NCBI RefSeq assembly: GCF_030408035.1
Contig: NZ_JASDCF010000013.1
Location: 1-64,000 of the forward strand
Reading direction: 5' to 3'
Length of the DNA: 64,000 nt
Origin: Psychrobacter sp. APC 3426
GTDB lineage: Bacteria > Pseudomonadota > Gammaproteobacteria > Pseudomonadales > Moraxellaceae
Both the position numbers and the translations under genes were made by a program. This document shows positions 56,822 through 64,000 of the stretch, piece after piece. The notes under the pieces are model-generated. The model was not told the origin of the DNA. It saw only the letters and a program-made list of their open reading frames with translations, and did not search any database. The stretch's first letter is position 1, and each line of letters begins with the position of its first letter.

Positions 56822-57676
56822 GTGCGACGTTTTTTTTATGCCAGTAGCAATAGTACGGACACCGCCTACCCTAAACTCAGCACCTTTCCTATTGGTGCCA
56901 ACATCGAGTTAACTGAAAGTATTGTTCATCACTGGTGCCGTGTATTACGCGCTACTATCGGTGACAAGGGAGTCTTATTCGACGGTTTTGGCGGTGAGTA
57001 TCAAGTACAGTTACAGACTGTTGGAAAAAAACACGCAGCCGTCACCCTACTTGCCCATGTCAGCGATGAACGCACCGCCCCGATTATCAGTCAAATCGGT
57101 CTGGTCATGAGTCGCGGTGAACGAATGGATTATGCCATTCAAAAATCTACTGAGCTTGGCGTGACTGCCATTCAGCTACTGAGCAGCCATCATGGTGAAG
57201 TCAACTTAAAACCTGCCCAAGTGGAGAAAAAACTGGCACAGTGGCAGCAAGTTGCCATCGCTGCTTGTGAGCAGTGTGGCCTCAATCGCCCGCCACTTAT
57301 TATGGCGCCTTTGTCTATCAATGATTGGTTGCATCAGGTGGCAGATAGTGACCAACAACTGGCGGTCAGCCCTCTTATATCTAAGCTTAGCCAAGATGCT
57401 TATTATCAAGTGCTGAAGCAGCCGGCTGACCTGCGCTTGCAATTGAGCGTGCCAGCGCCGGACCAGCCTGCTAGTCCTGAGTCTTTACCATTAGTACTAA
57501 GAAAACAGTCACCCTATATCGAGCTCTTGATTGGCCCTGAGGGCGGGCTCAGTGATGATGAGTGCGAGCAGGCAGCTAGCGTTGGTTTTACACCTTGGCA
57601 AATTGGCTCAAGGGTTCTACGTACTGAAACGGCACCCGTGGTTGCTTTAGCAACACTGCATGCGTTGAGGCATTAG
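56822..57676 (+). CDS. rsmE: 16S rRNA (uracil1498-N3)-methyltransferase RsmE
   Basis: 284 aa from a GTG at 56822. An N-terminal PUA-like domain (HHWCRVLRATIGDKGVLFDG (part)) is followed by a SPOUT domain with QKSTELGV, LLIGPEGGLSDDE and GSRVLRTETAPVVAL, the trefoil-knot SAM site. It methylates U1498 of 16S rRNA in the assembled 30S subunit. About 30 residues longer than E. coli RsmE, with an insert before the GPEGG loop. Confidence 0.93.
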   Translation: MRRFFYASSNSTDTAYPKLSTFPIGANIELTESIVHHWCRVLRATIGDKGVLFDGFGGEYQVQLQTVGKKHAAVTLLAHVSDERTAPIISQIGLVMSRGERMDYAIQKSTELGVTAIQLLSSHHGEVNLKPAQVEKKLAQWQQVAIAACEQCGLNRPPLIMAPLSINDWLHQVADSDQQLAVSPLISKLSQDAYYQVLKQPADLRLQLSVPAPDQPASPESLPLVLRKQSPYIELLIGPEGGLSDDECEQAASVGFTPWQIGSRVLRTETAPVVALATLHALRH

Positions 57677-57753
57677 CTTTGGATCATTAGATAGTAAATA
57701 TCCAATGATGATTACCCAAACTTTCATTTAGTTTCGATGTGATGAGTCCAGTT

Positions 57754-59481
57754 ATGTCTACTTTTACTCCTATTTCAATTGCAGATAAACAGAAACTGTT
57801 GGCCGAATTATGTGAGCAATTCGATGATGCTATTTTTATCTTAGATGACAATTTACGCTATCTGTCGGTGAATGCCAGCTACGAGTTGATTATAGGCTAC
57901 AGCGAGTCATTTTTGCTTGGGCGCCCACTGGGTATATATGCTGCTGAATTTTTATCAGAAGATGAAAGAGCGGTGTTAGCAGACATTACCAGCAACCTAG
58001 ACAGCAGCGGTTTTTATGAAAACGACTTTAGAATGCCGAACCGTTATGGAGAGATGTTAGACTGTTATATCACCTATCGAGAAATAAAGATGGGTACGAC
58101 GCTCTATTACATCGGTATGGTTCGAGACATGTCTGCGGTGGTCAAAGACAGAAAACAAGTCGCACACTTATTGAACTATGATCAGCTCACCGGCTTACCC
58201 AATCGTAAGGTTTTTTTAAGCCAAACCAGTGATTTGTTATTAGATAGCTATCAAGAAGTCATTATCGTGCGCCTAAATATTGACCGCTACCGTAGCCTTG
58301 CTAGCTTGCTAGGTCCTGATGGCGTTAACTCCTTAATTAAAAGTTTTGTCAGTCGTGTCAAAGACCTTAAACTCGATTGTTTACGTTGCTTTTCACATTT
58401 TGGTGGCGATGATTTTGCCTTATTATTTGAATGCAGCGATGCCAATATGGTTCGTCATCAGCTAGACACACTGATGCAAATGTGTGAACGTCCTTTTTCT
58501 ATCGATGAGAACACTGCTAAAGACACCAATATCTATTGTCATATGTCTGTGGGCGTCAGCTACTTTCCTGAAGATGGTAACGAATTGACAGAGCTGCTAA
58601 CCAAAGCTGAAAAAGCTCTACATTATGTCAAGCAGCAAGGTGGCGATGATATCTGTTGGTATAACTTGGCCATCGATGAAGCCACTGCTGGTAGCTTGCA
58701 GTTAGAAGCTGAACTGAGAGAAGCGACTTCCACTAAAGGTCAGTTCATCCCTTATTATCAACCAAAATTCGACTTAGTCAGTGGTGCTATCACAGGCTTT
58801 GAAGCGCTAGTACGTTGGCAACACCCGATTCGTGGGCTACTCAATCCTGTACACTTTATTAATGCCATTATCACTCATAAGCTGTCGTTTGAGCTGTTCT
58901 CCCAAATGGCCATTCAAATCGCTGAACAGCTGTCTATTTGGCAACAACTAGGGTTTTGTCAGCATATCTGTATCAATGCAGACGCTGCTGAATTCAGCCA
59001 TCCTGACTTTTTTGACATGGTGAGTAGCCTGCTGACTCAGTATAATATCTCTGCTCATCAACTGCATATTGAAGTCACTGAGTCCTCTTTGATTCAACGC
59101 CATGACAACGTCAAAAAACAACTGAGTCTCTTAAAAGAGCTGGGTATTTGCATTGCCTTAGATGACTTTGGCACTGGCTACGCCTCATTGAGCTACTTGC
59201 AAGAATACCCGTTCGATTTCATTAAAGTTGATAAAAGCTTTATCTCCAATATTGCCACTGATCAAACCCAATATGCCATTGTAAAAGCCATTTTAGACTT
59301 AGCTGTGGCCTTAAATATGCAGGTGGTCGCTGAAGGTATCGAGACTGAGCGACAGCGTGATGTATTATTAGCGATGGGCTGTCAGTATGGTCAAGGGTAT
59401 TGGTTCGGCAAACCTGTCACCGCTGACGTCGCCACTGAGATGTTAGTTCAACAATACGCCCCTGACAACAAACCTAATTGA
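57754..59481 (+). CDS. PAS-GGDEF-EAL protein, probable c-di-GMP phosphodiesterase
   Basis: About 575 aa, start uncertain among GTG 57739, ATG 57742 and ATG 57754. A PAS domain (about residues 20-130) precedes a GGDEF domain whose signature reads FGGDDFALLF (about 216-225), lacking the standard Glu and an upstream RxxD I-site. The EAL domain from about residue 330 has GFEALVRW, INADAAEF, EVTESSL, ALDDFGTGYASL, IKVDKSFI and VAEGIET, all the metal and catalytic blocks. I infer an active phosphodiesterase with a regulatory GGDEF part. No membrane segment. Confidence 0.87.
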   Translation: MSTFTPISIADKQKLLAELCEQFDDAIFILDDNLRYLSVNASYELIIGYSESFLLGRPLGIYAAEFLSEDERAVLADITSNLDSSGFYENDFRMPNRYGEMLDCYITYREIKMGTTLYYIGMVRDMSAVVKDRKQVAHLLNYDQLTGLPNRKVFLSQTSDLLLDSYQEVIIVRLNIDRYRSLASLLGPDGVNSLIKSFVSRVKDLKLDCLRCFSHFGGDDFALLFECSDANMVRHQLDTLMQMCERPFSIDENTAKDTNIYCHMSVGVSYFPEDGNELTELLTKAEKALHYVKQQGGDDICWYNLAIDEATAGSLQLEAELREATSTKGQFIPYYQPKFDLVSGAITGFEALVRWQHPIRGLLNPVHFINAIITHKLSFELFSQMAIQIAEQLSIWQQLGFCQHICINADAAEFSHPDFFDMVSSLLTQYNISAHQLHIEVTESSLIQRHDNVKKQLSLLKELGICIALDDFGTGYASLSYLQEYPFDFIKVDKSFISNIATDQTQYAIVKAILDLAVALNMQVVAEGIETERQRDVLLAMGCQYGQGYWFGKPVTADVATEMLVQQYAPDNKPN

Positions 59482-59848
59482 CCCCTATTTTATTTAGATT
59501 TTTTATTCAGTATCATCAGCATTTTCATAGGCTTATTCTTATCTTATTTTAGCGCCTAACGTTGATTGCACAATCGATGCAAGGTAGGTTCATGACTTAT
59601 CAGTGCTGTTACCAAACTTGTATAATCGCCTCTGAAAGCCTATCTTTTATAGTGAATTTGTTAGAACTTATACAGTCTCAAACCGACTCTGACAATCACC
59701 ATTCTTTTCAATACCATTTTATGTCATCGCTAACCCAGTTAATCTCTGTGACTGCCTATCATTCATTTAGGGTCACGCGAGTAAAGTAGGCAATATATAG
59801 CTCTGCTCTTGACTATTACTGATGACATTCCAAAAAGGACAGGATTTT
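59482..59848 (+). other. Region upstream of the first acyl-CoA dehydrogenase
   Basis: 367 bp without a convincing gene. A 65-75-codon open frame (59562-59789) has no family features and unusual Cys/Ser content. I see no clear promoter or terminator. Confidence 0.4.
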
Positions 59849-61642
59849 ATGCAATACAAAGCGCCCTTACGTGACATTCAATTCGTGATGCATGAACTAC
59901 TCGATAGTGAAAGCCACTACAAAACTCTGCCAGCCTTTCAAGAAGCTGATCGTGAGTTGATGGATAGCCTGTTTGAGATGGCTGCAAGCTTTGCTGAAAA
60001 TGAGCTGTCACCACTGAATCAAAGTGGCGATGCTGAAGGCTGTCAGTTTGACAATGGTAATGTCACCACGCCAAAAGGTTTTAAAGAAGCGTATAAGCAA
60101 TACTGTGAGCTTGGTTTCCCTGCATTGTCTGCTGAAGAAGATTTTGGCGGTCAAAACATGCCATTCTCATTGTCTACGGTCATCAACGAAATGGTCGGTA
60201 CAGCGAACTGGTCATTCTCTATGTATCCTGGTCTGTCGCATGGCGCTATCCAAACCATCGAACATCATGGTACCGATGAGCAAAAACAAACCTATTTAGA
60301 AAAAATGGTCACCGGTGAATGGTCAGGTACCATGTGTCTGACCGAAGCACATGCGGGCTCTGATTTGGGTATTATCCGCACCAAAGCGGTACCTAACGAT
60401 GACGGTAGTTATAGCATTACTGGTCAAAAAATCTTTATCTCAGCGGGCGAGCACGATTTAACTGACAACATTATCCATATCTGTTTGGCTCGTCTGCCAG
60501 GCGCACCTGCTGGCACTAAAGGCATCTCGTTGTTCATTGTTCCTAAAGTAATGGTCAATGAAGACAACAGCCTAGGTGAAAAAAATAACGTCGTTTGTGG
60601 TTCTATCGAGCACAAAATGGGCATCAAAGCCTCAGCGACTTGTGTGATGAACTTTGATGGCGCAAAAGGCTACCTAATTGGCCCAGAAAACCGTGGTTTA
60701 CAGTGCATGTTTACCTTTATGAACGTTGCCCGTATCGGTACAGCAGTTCAAGGTTTAACGGCTGCAGAGTATGCGTTCCAAGGCTCACTAACTTATGCTA
60801 AAGACCGTCTAGCGATGCGCTCACTATCAGGTGCCAAAGCGCCAGAAAAAGTCGCTGACCCAATCATTGTGCATCCAGCGGTTCGTAACATGTTACTGAC
60901 TGAAAAAGCCTTTGCAGAAGGTGGTCGTGCCTTGGTTTATTACCTCTCACATTTTGCGGATACTGTGGCAAAAGGCGAAGGCGATAACCTTAAGTTCGCC
61001 GACCAAATGCTATCACTATTGACGCCAATCGCTAAGGCCTTCTTGACTGAAACTGGTCTAGAAGCGGCTAACCATGGCGTACAGGTTTATGGTGGTCACG
61101 GCTTTATCAGTGAATGGGGCATGGAGCAAAACGTGCGTGATACACGTATTGCGTGTCTTTATGAAGGTACCACTGAAATCCAAGCACTTGATTTATTAGG
61201 TCGTAAAGTATTGGGTTCACAAGGTAAGATGCTTGCCAACTTTGTCAAAATCATCCAGACATTCTGTGAAGAAAACAAAGAAAATGATGAGATGGGTCAA
61301 TTTATCCGCCCACTTGCTAAGCATGTAAAAGAATGGGGCGATTTAACCGCACGTATTGGCATGCAAGCGACTGAAAACCCTGATGCGGTTGGCGGTGCAG
61401 CTGTTGATTATTTATACTTCAGCGGTTATGTCACTCTCGCGTACTTATGGGCTCGTATGGCGCTGGTTGCTCAAACTGCTATCGCTGATGGTACTGGCGA
61501 GCAAGCATTTTATGATGCTAAGATCAAAACCGCTCAGTTCTACTATGCTAAGCTTTTACCGCGCACCACGACGCACGTACAGCGCATCAGCACTGGTGTT
61601 GAGCCGTACATGACGATGGATGTTGATCAGTTCGCGTTTTAA
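59849..61642 (+). CDS. Acyl-CoA dehydrogenase (long, about 600 aa type), paralogue 1
   Basis: 597 aa from the ATG at 59849, preceded by GGACAGGAT; the frame's upstream ATG lacks a ribosome site. FAD enzyme that desaturates acyl-CoA in beta-oxidation. FAD/substrate blocks are MCLTEAHAGSDLG, GEHDLTDNIIH, GIKASATCVM and the catalytic-base region CLYEGTTEIQALDLLGRK (YEGT Glu). The size and C-terminal extension match the group near AcdA/DmdC, distinct from the 800-aa FadE. Substrate chain length unknown. A close paralogue lies next to it. Confidence 0.9.
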   Translation: MQYKAPLRDIQFVMHELLDSESHYKTLPAFQEADRELMDSLFEMAASFAENELSPLNQSGDAEGCQFDNGNVTTPKGFKEAYKQYCELGFPALSAEEDFGGQNMPFSLSTVINEMVGTANWSFSMYPGLSHGAIQTIEHHGTDEQKQTYLEKMVTGEWSGTMCLTEAHAGSDLGIIRTKAVPNDDGSYSITGQKIFISAGEHDLTDNIIHICLARLPGAPAGTKGISLFIVPKVMVNEDNSLGEKNNVVCGSIEHKMGIKASATCVMNFDGAKGYLIGPENRGLQCMFTFMNVARIGTAVQGLTAAEYAFQGSLTYAKDRLAMRSLSGAKAPEKVADPIIVHPAVRNMLLTEKAFAEGGRALVYYLSHFADTVAKGEGDNLKFADQMLSLLTPIAKAFLTETGLEAANHGVQVYGGHGFISEWGMEQNVRDTRIACLYEGTTEIQALDLLGRKVLGSQGKMLANFVKIIQTFCEENKENDEMGQFIRPLAKHVKEWGDLTARIGMQATENPDAVGGAAVDYLYFSGYVTLAYLWARMALVAQTAIADGTGEQAFYDAKIKTAQFYYAKLLPRTTTHVQRISTGVEPYMTMDVDQFAF

Positions 61643-62015
61643 TAAAAACACCACTCGCTTTAAAGCGTGGTTTGTTAAATACACGACTTTTTTAAACCAC
61701 TAACTGTTCATCAAGTCTAACAAGCCACGTAAATATAGTGGTTTCTATCGGCAACATACTTAGGTGTGTTGCCGATTTTCTTAGCACGATTAAAACCAAT
61801 AAAGAGTAGACTGTCTATTCTCAACGAATCCAATCTTATTTTTATAAACGCTATCTTTTATCAATACTTTTGGTGTACGCACAATTCACGAAGAAACACA
61901 CCCGCGCGCGAGCTTATTTGCTAAACTTTGATTACTAATCGCGAAGGTTAAACCAAAAGAACAATTGATATCTTTAACCACTTTAACTTTATTTATTTGA
62001 ACCAAAGGAATGTTT
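61643..62015 (+). other. Intergenic region between the two acyl-CoA dehydrogenases
   Basis: 373 bp without a gene. It holds a weak palindrome ACCACTCGCTTTAAAGCGTGGT (61650-61671) and the terminator at 61746-61780. The second half presumably carries a promoter for the downstream paralogue, so the two genes are likely independent units. Confidence 0.45.
61746..61780 (+). terminator. Terminator after acyl-CoA dehydrogenase 1
   Basis: ATCGGCAACATA pairs with TGTGTTGCCGAT around a short loop, followed by TTTTC. Confidence 0.7.
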
Positions 62016-63800
62016 ATGGCTGTTTATAACGCCCCTCTTAATGACATGCGCTTTATCTTAAATGATGTATTTAACGCGCCTAAATTTTGGCAAAACAACG
62101 AAAACCTCGCTCATGTCGATATGGAAACAGTCGATATGATTTTGGAAGAAATGGCAAAGCTGTCAAAAAACGTCTTATTACCTATCAACCGTAGCGGTGA
62201 TGAAGAAGGCGCAACCTTTGAAGGTGATGGCGTTGTAACCACCCCTACTGGTTTCAAAGAAGCTTATAAGCAATATGCAGAGTCAGGTTGGGTTGGCTTA
62301 AGCGGTAATTCTGAATACGGTGGTCAAGGTTTTCCAAAAATGGTCACCATGCTGACTGAAGAGATGGTTTTCACGGCCAACCAATCATTTGCGCTATATC
62401 CAAACCTAACCGTTGGTGCAACGCTTTGCCTAAATGCAGCGGCGTCTGAAGAGCAAAAGCAAACCTACCTAGAGAAAATGTACAACGGTGAATGGGCTGG
62501 TACTATGTGCTTGACCGAGCCGCATGCTGGTACTGACTTGGGTATTATTAAGACTAAAGCAGTGCCTAACGATGACGGTAGCTATGACATCTCTGGTACC
62601 AAAATCTTTATCACTGGCGGTGAACATGACCTCACTGACAATATCATTCATTTGGTATTGGCAAAAACGCCAAATGCACCAGAAGGCTCAAAAGGTATCT
62701 CATTATTTGTCGTACCAAAATTCTTGGTCAATGATGATGGTAGCTTGGGCGAGCGCAACACTTTAGCAGTTGGCTCTATTGAGCACAAAATGGGTATCAA
62801 AGCCTCAGCGACTTGTGTGATGAACTTTGATAGCGCCAAAGGTTGGATGGTTGGTGCAGAAAACACTGGTCTGTCTTCAATGTTCATTATGATGAACTAT
62901 GAGCGCGTCACCATGGGCCTACAAGGTCTAGGTGGCTCTGAGCTTGCCTATCAAAATGCGGCGCTATATGCCAATGACCGTGGTCAAGGCCGTAGTGATA
63001 CGCAGATTCAAAGCCCAGAGAAACCAGCCGATGCGATCATTCACCATGCCGATGTACGCCGCATGCTGTTGAATGCAAAAGCCAACACTGAAGCATCACG
63101 TTGTTTTGCGATGTACGTGGCTAAAAACCTTGATCAAGAGAAATTTAGTACTGATCCAGAGGCCGCTCAAGCAGCAGCAGCGCGCGTTGCGCTACTGACG
63201 CCAGTTGCCAAAGCATTCTTGACTGACAAAGCGTTAGAAGCGACTGTTGATTGCCAGCAAGTATTTGGCGGTCATGGCTATATCCGTGAATGGGGTATGG
63301 AGCAGATTGTTCGTGATACGCGTATTGCGCAGATTTATGAAGGCACCAACGGTATCCAAGCACTGGACTTACTAGGTCGTAAAGTTGCTCGCAATAATGG
63401 CAAATACGTCACTCATTTCTTAGGTGAGATTCGTGATTTCGTCAATAACATGCAAGCGGATCATGGCATCAAGCAAGCAACGCTAGACGCAGCTGATACT
63501 ATCGAAGAGCTTACCACTACTGTGTTAAACAATATTGGTGAGCGTAAGAGCGAAATCAACGGCTGTGCGGTTGACTATATGCATGCCTTTGGTTATCTCG
63601 CCTACTCGTACATGTTTGCATTGATGGTTGAAGCTGCCAATGGCAAAGAAGGTGATTTCTACACCAACAAAGCCAAGCTTGCTGATTATTTCGTTGGCCG
63701 TATCTTGCCACGCATCGATGCTCATGCACAGATGGTTAAAGCCGGTAGTGATCCAATGATGAACTTTGATCTTGATTACTTTGATGTACCTGCTAGCTAA
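62016..63800 (+). CDS. Acyl-CoA dehydrogenase (long, about 600 aa type), paralogue 2
   Basis: 594 aa from the ATG at 62016, with AAAGGA six bases upstream; the ATG at 62010 abuts that site. The same blocks appear as in paralogue 1: MCLTEPHAGTDLG, GEHDLTDNIIH, GIKASATCVM and QIYEGTNGIQALDLLGRK. The two proteins are clearly homologous over their whole length, with identical stretches near the substrate and FAD sites. It has its own terminator. Role in fatty-acid degradation; likely differs from its neighbour in chain length. Confidence 0.9.
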   Translation: MAVYNAPLNDMRFILNDVFNAPKFWQNNENLAHVDMETVDMILEEMAKLSKNVLLPINRSGDEEGATFEGDGVVTTPTGFKEAYKQYAESGWVGLSGNSEYGGQGFPKMVTMLTEEMVFTANQSFALYPNLTVGATLCLNAAASEEQKQTYLEKMYNGEWAGTMCLTEPHAGTDLGIIKTKAVPNDDGSYDISGTKIFITGGEHDLTDNIIHLVLAKTPNAPEGSKGISLFVVPKFLVNDDGSLGERNTLAVGSIEHKMGIKASATCVMNFDSAKGWMVGAENTGLSSMFIMMNYERVTMGLQGLGGSELAYQNAALYANDRGQGRSDTQIQSPEKPADAIIHHADVRRMLLNAKANTEASRCFAMYVAKNLDQEKFSTDPEAAQAAAARVALLTPVAKAFLTDKALEATVDCQQVFGGHGYIREWGMEQIVRDTRIAQIYEGTNGIQALDLLGRKVARNNGKYVTHFLGEIRDFVNNMQADHGIKQATLDAADTIEELTTTVLNNIGERKSEINGCAVDYMHAFGYLAYSYMFALMVEAANGKEGDFYTNKAKLADYFVGRILPRIDAHAQMVKAGSDPMMNFDLDYFDVPAS

Positions 63801-63834
63801 GTAGACATCGAACGCATGCTATAAGACTCTAATA

Positions 63835-63866
63835 GAAGGGACAGTTAAGTGACTGTCCCTTTTTTA
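63835..63866 (+). terminator. Terminator after acyl-CoA dehydrogenase 2
   Basis: AAGGGACAGT pairs with ACTGTCCCTT around TAAGTG, then TTTTT. Beyond it, to the window end, I see only a short direct repeat (TTTGGTAGCCGT / TTTGGTAGCCAC) and no gene. Confidence 0.85.
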
Positions 63867-64000
63867 TGCCTAACACATTGTTTTTAAAAGAAATAATATA
63901 CCTCATTATATATTTGGTAGCCGTTTTGGTAGCCACTAGCTTTATTTTTTGGCTATCGGCAGTAAAAACCTTAACAATCCTTAACATGCTAAATCGTAGA

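Noticed and set aside
59562..59789. Open frame of 65-75 codons before the first acyl-CoA dehydrogenase
   Set aside because: It starts with a non-ATG codon, lacks recognisable features and has unusual composition. A weak AGGTAGG precedes the internal ATG at 59592, so it is not excluded, but I cannot support it.
63890..64000. Direct repeat TTTGGTAGCC at the right edge, considered as an attachment site or integrase start
   Set aside because: Only ten bases repeat once, no tRNA or integrase is visible, and the window ends before it can be judged.
1..64000. CRISPR arrays, tRNA genes, toxin-antitoxin pairs, restriction systems and prophage genes
   Set aside because: I looked for evenly spaced repeats, tRNA arms and family motifs and found none. 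The twin TnpB elements are the only RNA-guided component.

Overview
This 64 kb window reads as chromosomal DNA of a gammaproteobacterium of the Moraxellaceae, most likely a Psychrobacter. This is inferred from the moderate-to-low GC, the protein flavour and gene neighbourhoods such as yejA-gloB-yejBEF, lemA-M48, glnA-DUF4124 and trpGDC. I cannot name the species without a database search. Nearly all of it is housekeeping. I saw no prophage, CRISPR array, tRNA, rRNA operon or recognisable defence island.

Layout. 0-0.6 kb: the right end of an IS982-type element that has cut off the front of a UPF0114 (YqhA) gene. 0.77-2.45 kb: creD. 2.45-2.89 kb: two small non-autonomous elements, one nested inside the other. 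3.1-8.4 kb: a DMT exporter, a small lipoprotein, ohr, an AraC regulator, a DUF2071 protein, a methyltransferase and a small membrane protein. 8.7-14.5 kb: aspA and hrpA, convergent. 14.8-16.6 kb: a two-gene unit with a DUF1543 gene broken by an in-frame amber codon, plus a phosphoesterase. 16.7-19.5 kb: a DASS transporter, a 54-residue charged ORF and a DUF1275 membrane protein.

19.56-27.3 kb: two inverted, nearly identical 1.3 kb IS1341-type (IS200/IS605 group) elements, each with an intact TnpB. They bracket fabI, folE, msrAB, an iron alcohol dehydrogenase and a 34-residue orphan membrane-protein tail. 27.3-33.9 kb: a Yej-type peptide ABC importer with gloB inside the operon. 34.2-40.7 kb: serC, a second copy of the small element, a protein resembling DNA polymerase III psi (HolD) with a long disordered insert, an M48 protease with LemA, and 4.5S SRP RNA. 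41-44.3 kb: a SIMPL protein, a DUF4124 protein and glnA. The roughly 900 bp region upstream of glnA holds a sigma-54-like promoter and NtrC-like sites. 45.2-49.6 kb: trpGDC, an Smr protein and an AlkA-type glycosylase.

49.6-63.8 kb: an MscS channel, a BtuB-like receptor, an SAH riboswitch driving ahcY-metF, rsmE, a PAS-GGDEF-EAL protein and two tandem acyl-CoA dehydrogenase paralogues.

Functional links. ahcY and metF together recycle the methyl cycle under SAH control. glnA looks nitrogen-regulated. ohr, msrAB and gloB are scattered oxidative/electrophile defences. The most interesting material is the nested element pair, the twin TnpB loci, the candidate psi subunit, the amber-interrupted DUF1543 gene and the glnA control region.
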